Part shown: piece by piece, positions 1 through 10,400 of the stretch
How positions within the stretch are numbered: the first letter of the stretch is position 1
Layout of the letters: the number at the start of each line of letters is the position of its first letter
NCBI RefSeq assembly: GCF_003992065.1
Contig: NZ_RQUZ01000005.1
Location: 1-64,000, forward strand
Length of the DNA stretch: 64,000 bases
Direction: 5' to 3'
From: Veillonella seminalis
GTDB lineage: Bacteria > Bacillota > Negativicutes > Veillonellales > Veillonellaceae
Notes under the pieces: generated by a model
Seen by the model: only the letters and a program-made list of their open reading frames with translations
The model's database searches: none
Told to the model about the DNA's origin: nothing
Program-made: the position numbers and the translations under genes

Positions 1-142
1 CAGCTTTAGCTGATGGAGAACGCAATGTTACATAAGCTCGTGTTTTACGTTCCAATAGGGAAATAATCACTTCATTATGTTTATCTTTAATACCACGGAC
101 AGTATCAAGTTTCCATCGACTGATATAATGGGCCGGTTGGTT
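1..142 (-). mobile_element. IS30-family transposase remnant (partial)
   Basis: On the minus strand an open frame runs off the window edge and reads WKLDTVRGIKDK, then LLERKTRAYVTLRS. This is the pattern around the first catalytic Asp of IS30-family DDE transposases (W-x-x-D-T-V ... LxERKTR). In the same frame a TAA lies at 143-145, and the region beyond has no transposase N-terminal helix-turn-helix domain. The 5' part of the gene is therefore missing and this is a relic, not an intact element. No terminal inverted repeat was found. What lies to the left of the window is unknown. Confidence 0.6.
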
Positions 143-210
143 TTAGCAAGAAACTAATTGAGGTTTAATCGTTAAAAATTAATTGTTACAATTATATATA
201 GTAAATAAGG

Positions 211-250
211 AGGCGGTTTGTCAGATAAAATTTTGACAAGCCGTCTTTTT
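211..250 (+). terminator. Rho-independent terminator, orphan
   Basis: A 13-bp stem (211-223 with 234-246, two G-T pairs) is followed by five Ts. It faces the plus strand, but no plus-strand gene precedes it in the window. It may have been cut off from its gene by the IS30-type event. Confidence 0.75.
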
Positions 251-531
251 ATTCAAGTGGTAAATACAGATATACCTTAAGCATCAAATATTAAAATATG
301 GATTTTTCAGTAGTAAAATATGATTTCATCTTAACTATAATTCTAAACAATGGATAAAATTATGGCAGAAAGGGTACCTATAAGCATCTAATCTATGGTA
401 AAATACAAGTAAATAGTAAATTTCGAAATATTTCGAAATGATATAAATTGATTTAATTTGTAGAATTTAGTTTGTAAATATATAAGTATATATTGATTAT
501 ATGTATTCTAAAATTGGTATGAGGGTACTGA
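251..531. other. AT-rich intergenic region
   Basis: No open frame of coding character is seen between the orphan terminator and the TVP38-like gene. The one clear structure is the palindrome at 420-439. Several TATAAT-like strings occur, but none has a convincing -35 partner at 16-18 bp. Confidence 0.5.
420..439. promoter_or_regulatory. Tandem palindromic decamer, possible operator
   Basis: The decamer ATTTCGAAAT, itself a palindrome, occurs twice back to back and gives a perfect 20-bp palindrome about 90 bp before the TVP38-like gene. This geometry suits a dimeric repressor or a pair of dimers. The cognate regulator is unknown. Confidence 0.4.
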
Positions 532-1236
532 ATGAAAGCAGAAACAAAAGTTAAAGTATTGGTCGGTGTGTTGGCCGTAGTTTTATTGGCTAGTTTGGAA
601 TTGATTGTACCGGGTTTTTATGGCGACATGGTCGATTTATTAGGCACCGGCGATGTTCATCATATTGCCGAAGTCTTGCAAAGTTATGGGGCCTGGGCCT
701 GGGTCATCAGCTTTGTGCTTGATGTAATCATAAATATTGCGGGCTTTTTGCCGTCTATATTCTTTTCAACCGCCAACGGTTTGATTTTCGGTTTAATTCC
801 GGGGATTATTATTTCGTGGCTTGCTGAAACAGTGGGCGTTATTATCAGCTTCTTGCTCATGCGTTATATTTTGCGCGATTCTGCTGAAAAACTCATTCAG
901 AAGAATAAGTTTTTGCTTAAAGTGGATGATTTCAGTAGCAAGAACGGCTTGGCTGTTATGCTTTTTGCCCGCACAATTCCGTATTTCCCATCCGGGATTA
1001 TTACCGCTTTAGGTGCTATCAGCCGCATTAGTTTGCGTGATTATGCCATTGCTAACTTAATCGGTAAATTCCCGTCAACCGCACTCGAAGTAGTAGTAGG
1101 GCATGATGCGGTGATGTTCCATCAGCATCTGGATCGCTTAACGATTATTGTAGTCATTGCTACTGTTGTTTATATAGCTGCTTGGTATGGCTATAAACAT
1201 TGGATGAAAAAGCGAGAACAGTCGCAGGGTGAGTAA
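532..1236 (+). CDS. TVP38/TMEM64-family (DedA-like) membrane protein
   Basis: A 234-residue polytopic inner-membrane protein. It has an N-terminal hydrophobic segment (about 8-28), further hydrophobic stretches near 52-75, 85-112 and 140-165, and a C-terminal span near 203-222. The family core FARTIPYFPSG followed by a glycine-rich helix (about residues 145-160) is the SNARE-associated/VTT signature of TVP38/TMEM64 and DedA proteins, which are linked to lipid scrambling and envelope homeostasis. The start has a weak ribosome site (GAGGGT) 6-7 nt upstream. It is a single gene with no clear partner. The substrate cannot be told from sequence. Confidence 0.8.
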   Translation: MKAETKVKVLVGVLAVVLLASLELIVPGFYGDMVDLLGTGDVHHIAEVLQSYGAWAWVISFVLDVIINIAGFLPSIFFSTANGLIFGLIPGIIISWLAETVGVIISFLLMRYILRDSAEKLIQKNKFLLKVDDFSSKNGLAVMLFARTIPYFPSGIITALGAISRISLRDYAIANLIGKFPSTALEVVVGHDAVMFHQHLDRLTIIVVIATVVYIAAWYGYKHWMKKREQSQGE

Positions 1237-1299
1237 TTAAACATACAAGTATAGAATAGTGGTCAAATTCATCGTATTATAGTAAAATAAGAAACAAAT

Positions 1300-1333
1300 C
1301 ATATGAGCGTACCTCGAGGGGGACGCTTATATG
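1300..1333 (+). other. Hairpin in aminotransferase leader
   Basis: Eleven-base arms (1300-1310 and 1323-1333, one mismatch) enclose a short loop. No T-run follows, so it is not a standard terminator. It could be a weak terminator for the gene upstream or a leader structure for the gene at 1414. Confidence 0.3.
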
Positions 1334-1413
1334 CTGTCCGAAATGTTTTTGCCGGAGATATTTTAGGCAATAACAAGTAGTTTGGTAGTGCAGTAGTTGA
1401 AGGAGAGAGTTTT

Positions 1414-2610
1414 ATGAGTTTTACATTTCAGATTCCGGACAGAGCCGTAATGAAAGGGCCTAATTTTATCCGTAAAGTATTCGAACGTGGTGCCGGCATT
1501 CCCGGTTTTATCAGTTTTGGTATCGGAAATCCCGCTTCGGAAGCCATTCCTGTAGAACAAATTCAGGAAGCATTCGATCATGTGGTACATACTAATCCGA
1601 TTGAAATATTACAGTACGGCCCAATGGCCGGTGATGCCCATTTAGCAGAACAAACTGTTGAACGCCTTGTTAAAGTACGTCATATGCCGACGAAAGGTCA
1701 ACAAATTTTGATTTCCATCGGTGCCGGTCAGGATTTGGGGCTTGTACCGCGTACTTTGTGTGAACCGGGCGATGAAGTATTCATGGATGCTTATTCTTTT
1801 ACCAGCGGTATTAATGCGGTTCGCAATGTAGGGGCTGAAGCTGTGGGCATCGCCATGGATGATTTCGGTATGATTCCGGAAGCGCTTGAAGAAGCAGCTA
1901 AAAAGGGTAAGGGGAAATATATCTATTTAATCCCTAATTTCCAAAATCCTACAGGTATTACAATGCCTTTGGAGCGTCGTAAAGCGATTTATGCTATTGC
2001 AGCTAAATATAATCTCTTTATTTATGAAGACGATCCGTACGGTGAAATTCGCTTTACGGATACGATTGTGCCGACGTTTAAAGAAATGGATACGGACAAT
2101 CGCGTTATCTATGCAGGCTCTTACTCTAAAACTTTATCGGCCGGTCTTCGTGTAGGGTTCTTATATGGTCCGAAACAGGCTATTGATGCCATTCAGGCTT
2201 TGAAAAACAACCAAGACGGCCAAATGCCGCTCGTTACACAGCGAGTTATATCTCGTTTGCTCGATGTAATCGATTATGATGCACAGATTAAGAAGGTATC
2301 AACCGTTTACAAAGAAAAAGCCGATTTGATGATGGCGACGCTTCGGGCCCACGGCAGTGACAAGGTTCATTTTGTAGAACCGACGGGTGGCATGTTCTTA
2401 TGGCTAACCATGCCTGACGGTGTTGATTGTGATGCTTTCTTCGAAGCTTGTATGGAACATAAAGTGGGTATTGTGCCGGGGGCTGCATTTGCTGCTGACG
2501 GCGTACCGGCCGGTCAATCGTTCCGCTTCAGTTTTACCTTCCCAAGTAAAGAACAAATAGTGCAGGGGATGAGTATCGTAGGTGAATTGACTAAAACATT
2601 TATCAAATAA
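1414..2610 (+). CDS. PLP-dependent aminotransferase, class I/II (2-aminoadipate/aromatic type)
   Basis: A 398-residue fold-type I aminotransferase. Visible motifs are IPNFQNPTG (substrate/PLP Asn region), YEDDPYGEIRF (PLP Asp and Tyr), and SYSKTLSAGLRVGF with the Schiff-base Lys near residue 239. The arrangement matches the LysN/ARO8-like group, which is related to the aminotransferase domain of MocR regulators, but there is no N-terminal GntR DNA-binding domain. Start: ATG with GAAGGAGAG 7 nt upstream. Two further paralogs lie in the window (45558 and 57013). The amino acid used is not evident; branched-chain, aromatic or 2-aminoadipate substrates are all possible. Confidence 0.85.
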   Translation: MSFTFQIPDRAVMKGPNFIRKVFERGAGIPGFISFGIGNPASEAIPVEQIQEAFDHVVHTNPIEILQYGPMAGDAHLAEQTVERLVKVRHMPTKGQQILISIGAGQDLGLVPRTLCEPGDEVFMDAYSFTSGINAVRNVGAEAVGIAMDDFGMIPEALEEAAKKGKGKYIYLIPNFQNPTGITMPLERRKAIYAIAAKYNLFIYEDDPYGEIRFTDTIVPTFKEMDTDNRVIYAGSYSKTLSAGLRVGFLYGPKQAIDAIQALKNNQDGQMPLVTQRVISRLLDVIDYDAQIKKVSTVYKEKADLMMATLRAHGSDKVHFVEPTGGMFLWLTMPDGVDCDAFFEACMEHKVGIVPGAAFAADGVPAGQSFRFSFTFPSKEQIVQGMSIVGELTKTFIK

Positions 2611-2673
2611 TCATGTTTTTTGATTTATTAGTTTTTACAATTACAACATAATTTCGTATAATTACAAATCATC

Positions 2674-2720
2674 AGAGTGCATTGGCATAACAGACTATCA
2701 TGTTTGCCATGCACTCTCTT
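2674..2720 (+). terminator. Stem-loop terminator after aminotransferase
   Basis: The arms 2674-2687 and 2705-2717 pair over 13 bp with a single bulged T. The T-run is weak (CTTATATT). Confidence 0.55.
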
Positions 2721-2826
2721 ATATTGATAAAAGCTGATTTATATGCTACACTTTAAAGGAAGAAAGAATTCTTCAATTAATTAAATAATTATATCGGTCA
2801 GAACCGATTGAAAGTAGGTGTATTTT

Positions 2827-3654
2827 ATGGCATGTGGCAGTTCAGGCGGCTGCAGCGGTTGCTCTTCGGCATCCTCTTGCGGCAGTGCTCAACAGACCCC
2901 GCCGGATTTGACGGCAAAGCTTAATGAATTAAGTAGTGTAAAACATGTTATCGGCGTAGTCAGCGGTAAGGGTGGCGTAGGTAAATCCCTCGTTACATCT
3001 TTATTAGCTATTACTATGGCGCGTCGCGGTTTTAAAGTAGGGATTCTTGACGGTGATATTACCGGTCCTTCTATCCCTAAAGTTTTCGGTATTAACGGTA
3101 AAGCTCATGTTGATGAATTAGGTATGTATCCGATTCAATCCAAAGGCGGTATCGATGTAATGTCGGTTAACCTTTTACTCGAAAACGAAAGTGACCCGGT
3201 GTTATGGCGTGGTCCGATCGTAGGCAATGTTGTTAAGCAGTTTTACACGGATGTAATTTGGAAAGATTTGGATTATTTATTTGTGGATATGCCGCCGGGA
3301 ACCGGTGATGTAGCCATTACGGTATTCCAGTCTTTGTCCTTGGACGGTATTGTAGTTGTAACCTCACCGCAGGATTTGGTATCTATGATTGTTGAGAAAG
3401 CCGTTAAGATGGCTGAACTCATGCAAATTCCGATTATCGGGGTTGTAGAAAACTTCTCGTATTTCCACTGCCCGGATAACGGCAAAGATTATAAGATTTT
3501 CGGTGACAGTCATATTGATGATGTACTTGAACGTTATAATTTATTATTGTTAGGTCGTTTACCAATTGATCCAAACGTAGCAGCTCTTTGTGATGCCGGC
3601 AAGTTAGAAGACATTGAACAAACGAACTTAGAATCTGTAGAATTACCTCAGTAG
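2827..3654 (+). CDS. Mrp/NBP35-family iron-sulfur carrier ATPase
   Basis: About 275 residues. A Cys-rich N-terminus (CGSSGGCSGCSS) is followed by a deviant Walker A, GKGGVGKS, at about residues 47-54, then DGDITGPSIPK and VDMPPGTGDVA. These are typical of Mrp/ApbC/Nbp35 scaffold ATPases that bind and deliver [4Fe-4S] clusters in the cytoplasm. The C-terminal CxxC seen in many Mrp proteins is not obvious; FSYFHCPDNGK contains one cysteine. I chose ATG 2827 because AGTAGGTG sits 7 nt upstream; a GTG at 2818 is possible but lies inside that site. It stands alone between two terminators. Confidence 0.85.
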   Translation: MACGSSGGCSGCSSASSCGSAQQTPPDLTAKLNELSSVKHVIGVVSGKGGVGKSLVTSLLAITMARRGFKVGILDGDITGPSIPKVFGINGKAHVDELGMYPIQSKGGIDVMSVNLLLENESDPVLWRGPIVGNVVKQFYTDVIWKDLDYLFVDMPPGTGDVAITVFQSLSLDGIVVVTSPQDLVSMIVEKAVKMAELMQIPIIGVVENFSYFHCPDNGKDYKIFGDSHIDDVLERYNLLLLGRLPIDPNVAALCDAGKLEDIEQTNLESVELPQ

Positions 3655-3672
3655 CATTACAAAAGGTATTAA

Positions 3673-3722
3673 ACACAGGCTGCTTACTCTTTTTTATAAA
3701 GAGGCGTAGCCTGTGTTTTTTA
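3673..3722 (+). terminator. Rho-independent terminator after mrp-like gene
   Basis: Nine-base arms (3673-3681 and 3708-3716) with extra pairing inside, followed by a T6 run. Confidence 0.85.
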
Positions 3723-3774
3723 TGTGTAGGATATTATTCAAGCTAACTAAGTTGTTAAAAGGGAGGAACATTAC

Positions 3775-5175
3775 GTGAAAAAGTATATGTCATGGATTAT
3801 TCCCATCTTAGTAGGTGTCATTATCTGGTTTATGCCGGTACCGGAAGGGCTTAAACCGCAAGCGTGGCACTTATGCGCTATTTTTGCCGGTACTATTTTA
3901 GGGTTTATTTTACAGCCACTGCCAATCGGGGCCTTATCGATTATCAGTATTGTAATTACGGCTGTAACTAATACCTTAAAAATTGGCGACGGCTTAGCCG
4001 GTTTTGCTAATACAGCAATCTGGTTAATCGTTGCGGCTTTCTTATTCTCTCGCGGTTTTATCAAAACCGGTTTGGGTAAACGTATTGCTTACACTATGAT
4101 TACAGCAGTAGGCAGTAACTCTTTGAAATTATCGTATGCTCTTGTTATCAGTGATTTAATTTTATCGCCGGCTACACCATCTAATACGGCTCGTGCAGGC
4201 GGGGTTATTTATCCGATTACTAAATCGTTGGCATCTGCTTTCGGTTCTGAACCGGGCGGTACAGCTCGTAAAATCGGTGCTTATTTGATTCAAACCATTT
4301 ATCAAGGGAATACCATTACATCCGCCATGTTTATGACTTCCATGGCCGGTAACACCTTGGTAGCATCTTTAATCGCTGCATCTTTCGGTTACACCATTAC
4401 TTGGGGTGACTGGGCTATTGCCGCTATCGTACCGGGCCTTGTAGCGCTTATTGTAATGCCATTGGTTTTATACTTTATTTATCCGCCGGAATTAAAAGAT
4501 ACTCGTGAAATTCAGGCTCATATTGCTCAGGAGTTAAAAGAACTCGGTTCTATGAGTTTTGCTGAAAAAGTAATGCTCGGCGTATTTATTTTGTCCCTTA
4601 TTTTGTGGGCAACCGGTCAATTTACCGGCCTTAACGCAACCACTGTTGCATTATTGGGTGTAAGTATTCTCCTTATTACTAAAGTATTAACCTGGTCCGA
4701 CGTGACGGAAGAAAAAGGCGGCTGGGATACTTTAATCTGGATGGGTACTATGATGGCCTTGGCATCTCAGTTGAATAAATTAGGTTTTATTCCTTGGTTT
4801 GCAAAAATCGTAGGTGACCAAGTAGCCGGTATTGACTGGATCATGGCTTTCATGATTTTGATTTTGATTTATACCTATTCACATTATCTTTTCGCAAGTC
4901 TTACCGTACATATTACGGCTATGTATGTAGTGTTCGTAGCGGTTGCTATCAGCGCCGGTACACCTCCATACTTGGCAATGCTTGCGTTCGCATTCTTCTC
5001 TAACTTATGTATGTCCCTCACTCACTATGCAGCCGGTCCTTCGCCAATCTTGTTTAACTCGGGCTATGTACCGCAGAATACCTGGTGGCGTTTAGGTTTT
5101 ATCGCTTCCGTTGTCAACCTTGTTATTTGGCTCGGTGTCGGTTCCATGTGGTGGAAAGTCTTGGGACTTTGGTAA
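3775..5175 (+). CDS. DASS-family anion transporter (di-/tricarboxylate type)
   Basis: A 466-residue protein with 11-12 hydrophobic segments across its length. The signature TPSNTARAGGVIYPI (about residues 140-155) carries the Ser-Asn-Thr motif of the divalent anion:sodium symporter/CitT family (SLC13-like). Members exchange or co-transport malate, succinate, citrate, 2-oxoglutarate or tartrate. The start is GTG, with GGGAGG 9 nt upstream; the next in-frame ATG (3787) is too far from that site. It is monocistronic, with terminators on both sides. In an organism with pyruvate carboxylase nearby, dicarboxylate exchange is plausible. The exact substrate is not determined. Confidence 0.85.
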   Translation: MKKYMSWIIPILVGVIIWFMPVPEGLKPQAWHLCAIFAGTILGFILQPLPIGALSIISIVITAVTNTLKIGDGLAGFANTAIWLIVAAFLFSRGFIKTGLGKRIAYTMITAVGSNSLKLSYALVISDLILSPATPSNTARAGGVIYPITKSLASAFGSEPGGTARKIGAYLIQTIYQGNTITSAMFMTSMAGNTLVASLIAASFGYTITWGDWAIAAIVPGLVALIVMPLVLYFIYPPELKDTREIQAHIAQELKELGSMSFAEKVMLGVFILSLILWATGQFTGLNATTVALLGVSILLITKVLTWSDVTEEKGGWDTLIWMGTMMALASQLNKLGFIPWFAKIVGDQVAGIDWIMAFMILILIYTYSHYLFASLTVHITAMYVVFVAVAISAGTPPYLAMLAFAFFSNLCMSLTHYAAGPSPILFNSGYVPQNTWWRLGFIASVVNLVIWLGVGSMWWKVLGLW

Positions 5176-5214
5176 TTTAGAGTTAATTTATTTCATAGAA
5201 TAATATCCAACCTT

Positions 5215-5259
5215 AAAAGAGAAAGTTCGGTCGCTATTGCGACCGGCTTTCTCTTTTTT
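5215..5259 (+). terminator. Rho-independent terminator after DASS transporter
   Basis: A long stem: 5215-5225 pairs with 5247-5257, continued by CGGTCGC with GCGACCG. A T6 run follows. Confidence 0.9.
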
Positions 5260-5316
5260 GTTTTATCCTCAATTGTGATATAATATTCAGTATGATTAAA
5301 CAAAATGAGGTGTACT

Positions 5317-6597
5317 ATGAACACAGTAGCACGATTATTAGATTTTATAGATAATAGTACGTCCCCGTATCATACGGTTAAAACCGGTGCCAAAGAATTA
5401 AAAGATAAAGGGTTTACGGAGCTCTTTCTTGATGATGTTTGGGCACTTGGTGAAGGGGATTACTTTGTAAAGGTCTATGATTCCACCTTGGTGGCCTTTC
5501 ATATCGGCTCGAATCTTCGCCATTCCATGCGCATTGCTTCGGCCCATACGGATTTCCCGGCCATTCGCATTAAACCGAATCCGTTGGTGGACACAAAGGG
5601 GTATGGTGAGCTTAATGTAGAGACCTACGGCGGTCTGATTTTAAATACATGGCTTGATCGTCCTTTATCTATGGCCGGTGCAGTGGTGACGCGAACGGAG
5701 GATCCGTTTCATCCGGAAGTTCACTATGTAGATGTAGCGAGACCGCTGTTGACCATTCCTAATTTAGCCATTCATATGAATCGCCAGATTAATGATGGGG
5801 TGGCCTTGGATAAGCAAAAGCATATGTTGCCGCTTTTCATGATGTGTAATGATTCCGTTAACAATGATAGTGAATGGCGTACCTTCTTAGGTGAGCTTGT
5901 GAAGCGCCCGGCTGATGATATTTTATCTTATGAGTTGACACTCTATCCGGTTGAAGGCGGTACGACATTCGGCCGTTACGATGAATTTATCAGTTCACCG
6001 CGTATCGATAATTTGACATCTTGTGTGGCTTGCTTGGAAGGTATTTATGAAGCACAAACCACTGAGGCTGACGGCTTACGCATGGTTGTCCTTTTCGACA
6101 ATGAGGAAGTGGGCAGTCGTACGAAACAGGGCGGTGCATCCACTATCTTGTCACAATTGGTTGAGCGGATTTATATGGCTACCGGTTTTACGAAAGCGGA
6201 ATGCTATGCCGATATTGCAGCGGGCTTTATGATTTCTGCCGATGTGGCACATGGTTATCATCCAAATTATCCCGAGAAAAATGATATTACCAACTATCCG
6301 ATTTTGAATAAGGGTGTTGTTTTAAAAATGGCATCCAGTCAGTCTTATGCCGGTGATGCTTGGGCAATCGCAACGGTGAAAACTTTATGTGAACAAAATT
6401 CGATTCCGTATCAGCTGTATGTGAACCGCTCTAATATTCCGGGCGGCTCCACCGTGGGCTCTATTACATCTGCTATGCTGGCTATGCGTACGATGGATGT
6501 AGGTGTTCCGATTTTGGCCATGCATTCGGCCCGTGAAACGATGGGCTCCGCCGATCAGGAAGCGTTGGATAATTTAATGAGGGCGTTTTTAAGGTAG
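5317..6597 (+). CDS. M18-family zinc aminopeptidase (aspartyl aminopeptidase-like)
   Basis: A 426-residue cytoplasmic metallo-aminopeptidase. The M18 metal and catalytic blocks are seen in order: SAHTDFPAIRIKPNP (His ligand, about residue 80), FDNEEVGSRTKQGG (Glu-Glu, about 262), SADVAHGYHPNYPEKND (Asp and His), and a C-terminal MHSARETMG His. The family removes N-terminal acidic or neutral residues from peptides. Start ATG 5317 is preceded by GAGGTG 4-5 nt upstream; an in-frame ATG at 5305 overlaps that site. The gene is followed after 6 nt by a membrane protein gene. A second, longer M18 enzyme is at 20479. Confidence 0.9.
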   Translation: MNTVARLLDFIDNSTSPYHTVKTGAKELKDKGFTELFLDDVWALGEGDYFVKVYDSTLVAFHIGSNLRHSMRIASAHTDFPAIRIKPNPLVDTKGYGELNVETYGGLILNTWLDRPLSMAGAVVTRTEDPFHPEVHYVDVARPLLTIPNLAIHMNRQINDGVALDKQKHMLPLFMMCNDSVNNDSEWRTFLGELVKRPADDILSYELTLYPVEGGTTFGRYDEFISSPRIDNLTSCVACLEGIYEAQTTEADGLRMVVLFDNEEVGSRTKQGGASTILSQLVERIYMATGFTKAECYADIAAGFMISADVAHGYHPNYPEKNDITNYPILNKGVVLKMASSQSYAGDAWAIATVKTLCEQNSIPYQLYVNRSNIPGGSTVGSITSAMLAMRTMDVGVPILAMHSARETMGSADQEALDNLMRAFLR

Positions 6598-6603
6598 GTA
6601 TTT

Positions 6604-7296
6604 ATGCTGACTGCGTATACAGTGCTTATCACGGACATTTTGAATACGCCCTACGGTAAGCTTATATTAATTGTATTAATTTTCTTGGCCGGCATGGGGA
6701 TGTCGTTGGTACCGGAAACGGTGGCTACGATATTACCGCGTTTAGCCGGATATATATATAAACGTATTTATTTTGCCATTGGCATGACCGCTTCGATTAT
6801 TGTAGTCGGTGTTATCGGCTCGCGAGTTTTAGGCCCCGATAGTATCGGTGGCAGCTCATACATTATTTGGGGTGTTTTACTCATTGCCATGTCGTTACAG
6901 GCCTTTGAATGGGTGGCTTTTATTCATCCGGCTCCGCTTAAGGGGCGTGATGAACGCCGCATTGAGCGGGCTCGCACACCGGGGCGGCGTACTTTGGCCA
7001 TTGTAAAACAAGGCCTTTTGGTCGGTCTGTCTTGGCGTTATGACCGTTTGCCGATTTATATTTGGCTGGTTGCAACGATTGCCGTAGCCGGTTGGAAACT
7101 GGCATCGGTTATGATTATTTCGTTTATTATAGGTTATTTAATTCCTGTATTTTGGCTCACCAATCGTTTGGAACGTCTGGCTAAATTGGTGATACAGCCA
7201 AATTATCGGACAGGTATTTTTTGGTTCAAGCGACTCATGGGAGTTGTTATGTGGCTGGAAGCGTTATATTTTATAGGGCTTTTAGTGACATATTAA
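6604..7296 (+). CDS. Polytopic membrane protein of unknown function
   Basis: 230 residues with five or six hydrophobic segments (about 17-38, 50-75, 80-103, 143-163, 164-182 and 205-228). Between the third and fourth lies a basic cytoplasmic-type loop rich in Arg (GRDERRIERARTPGRR). No family motif was recognised. AGGTAGGT lies 7 nt before the ATG. It starts 6 nt after the M18 aminopeptidase, so the two are probably co-transcribed. The function is not evident. Confidence 0.7.
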   Translation: MLTAYTVLITDILNTPYGKLILIVLIFLAGMGMSLVPETVATILPRLAGYIYKRIYFAIGMTASIIVVGVIGSRVLGPDSIGGSSYIIWGVLLIAMSLQAFEWVAFIHPAPLKGRDERRIERARTPGRRTLAIVKQGLLVGLSWRYDRLPIYIWLVATIAVAGWKLASVMIISFIIGYLIPVFWLTNRLERLAKLVIQPNYRTGIFWFKRLMGVVMWLEALYFIGLLVTY

Positions 7297-7403
7297 TTAT
7301 GGTTATCTCATGTATGTATTGTGTATACATGTTAAATAAAGGTTGTATTCCTTAGTGAATGCTCCTAAAATGTAGAGAGGTAACAAGTTGAGGAGGAAGT
7401 CTC

Positions 7404-10400
7404 ATGAAAGAAATTAAATCTGTGTTGGTTGCCAACCGAGGAGAAATTGCTATTCGTGTATTCCGTGCGTGTAACGAAATGGGTATTCGCACAATAGCAA
7501 TCTACTCTAAAGAAGATTCGCTTTCTTTACATCGTAATCAAGCGGATGAAGCGTACTTAGTAGGACGCGGTAAAAAACCGGTCGATGCGTATTTGGATAT
7601 CGAAGATATCATCCGCATCGCTCATGAACATGATGTAGATGCCATCCATCCGGGCTACGGCTTCTTGGCAGAGAATGCCCGTTTTGCCAAACGATGCGAA
7701 GAAGAAGGTATTACATTCATCGGACCTCGTCTGGAACATTTGGAAATGTTCGGGGACAAGGTAAACGCCCGTATTCAGGCTAAATTAGCCGGCATTCCTA
7801 TGATTCCGGGGAGTGACGGACCTCTTAACAATTTTGAAGAACTTGAAGAGTTTGCCAAAACTCACGGTTTCCCATTGATGATCAAAGCCGTTAACGGTGG
7901 CGGCGGTCGCGGTATGCGTGCCGTTGAATCTATGGGTGAACTTCGTGAAGCCTATGATCGTGCTAAATCCGAAGCTAAAATGGCATTTGGCGACGATGAT
8001 GTATATGTTGAAAAATTAATCGTTGAACCTAAACATATAGAAGTACAAATCATGGGGGATACCCATGGTAATGTTGTTCATTTATACGAACGTGACTGCT
8101 CCGTACAGCGTCGTCACCAAAAAGTTGTCGAAATGGCACCTGCCTTTGCATTGCCTTTAGAAACTCGTCAACGTATTTGTGATGCAGCCGTTCAAATTAT
8201 GAAAAATGTAAAATACGTAGGGGCCGGTACCGTCGAATTCTTAGTTACCAATGACGGCAATTTCTACTTCATTGAAGTAAACCCTCGTATCCAGGTAGAA
8301 CATACCATTACCGAATTAATTACCGGTATTGATATTGTTAAAACACAAATTCGTGTAGCGGAAGGTTATGCTTTATCCGATAAAGAAGTAGGCATCCCTG
8401 CACAAGAAGATATTGAATGTAACGGTCAAGCTATTCAGTGCCGTATTACGACTGAAGATCCAAGCAATAACTTCATGCCTGATACCGGTAAATTGGTAGC
8501 TTATCGTTCCAGCGGCGGTTTCGGCATTCGTCTTGACGGCGGTAACGCTTTCACCGGGTCCGTTATTACGCCATACTATGATTCTTTGCTCGTAAAAGCT
8601 TCGTCTTGGGCTTTAACTCCGGAAGAATCAATCATGAAGATGCTTCGTTGTTTGCGCGAATTCCGTATTCGTGGCGTAAAAACGAATATTCACTTCTTGA
8701 TCAATGTATTGGAAAGTCCCGAATTTATGTCCGGTACTTGCAATGTTAACTTCATTGATGAACACCCTGAATTGTTCATCTTCAAACAAGTTCGTGACCG
8801 CGGTACCAAGATGTTACGCTACATTGCCGATGTAACGGTTAACGGCTATCAGGGCTTAGGTCATCAGGAAGTGCCTGATTTTGAACCGATTCAGATGCCG
8901 CCATTGCTTCCGGGTCAACCTCAAACCGGCACCAAACAGAAATTTGATGAATTGGGACCTGAAGGTTTCTCCAAATGGTTAAGTGAACAGAAGAAAGTAT
9001 TCTTTACCGATACAACTTGGCGTGATGCGCATCAGTCCTTGTTTGCAACTCGTTTGCGTACGGTAGATATGGCACGTGTTGCCGGTGAAGCGGCTCGTGG
9101 CGTACCTAATTTATTCTCTTTGGAATGCTGGGGCGGTGCTACATTCGACGTAGCATATCGTTTCTTGCATGAAGATCCATGGGAACGCTTACGCATGTTC
9201 CGCAAAGAAGTTCCAAACGTTCTTTTACAGATGTTACTTCGCGGTGCCAATGCGGTTGGTTACACCAGCTATCCTGATAATGTAGTTCGTCAGTTCATTA
9301 AATTGGCAGCCGATAACGGCGTCGATGTATTCCGTGTATTTGACAGCTTGAACAGTCTTGACAATATGCAGGTTGCCATCGATGAAGTTCGTAATCAGAA
9401 TAAGATTGCTGAAGTATCCTTGTGCTACACCGGTGATATTCTCGATTCAAGCCGCACAAAATATAATTTGGACTACTATGTAAGTATGGCTAAGGAAGTT
9501 GCCAAAGCCGGTGCTAACATTATCGCCATCAAAGATATGGCCGGTCTTTTGAAACCGCAGGCAGCTTACAACTTGGTATCTGCTTTGAAAGATGCAGTTG
9601 ATTTGCCAATTCATTTACATACTCATGAAGGGGCAGGCAATGCTATTTATACTTATGGTCGTGCTATTGATGCCGGCGTTGACGTAGTTGACGTTGCATA
9701 CTCCGCATTTGCCAACGGTACCAGCCAGCCAAGCATGAACTCCTTGTATTACGGCTTATCCGGTCATGACCGTCAACCTGATATGGATGCGGACTACATG
9801 GAACAGATGTCCCATTACTTCGCCTCGATTCGCCCATACTACAAAGGCGTTGATAAAACTAATCCATATCCTAGCACCGAAGTATACCAGCATGAAATGC
9901 CGGGCGGCCAGTTCTCCAACTTGCAGCAGCAGGCTAAGAGTGTAGGCCTTGGCGAACGCTGGGATGAAGTTAAAAAAGTATATCATCAGGTAAGCATGAT
10001 GTTTGGCGATATCATCAAAGTAACGCCATCCTCTAAAGTAGTTGGTGATATGACATTGTTTATGGTTCAAAACGGCCTTACTGAACAAGACATCTACGAT
10101 AAAGGTGAAACACTTGATTTCCCTCAATCCGTAGTTGAATTCTTCCAAGGTTATTTAGGTGTACCGTACCAAGGTTTCCCTAAGAAATTACAGAAAATTA
10201 TTTTGAAGGGTAAAAAACAACTTAAAGGTCGTCCCGGGGCTTACTTAGAACCTGTTGATTTTGAAGATGTACGTAAACATTTGGTGGATTTGGGCTCTCC
10301 GGCTACTGATGAAGATGTAATCGCTTATTGCTTGTATCCTAAAGTTTACAGCGACTATGTTGAATTCAACAGCGATTATGATGATATTTCCGTATTGGAT

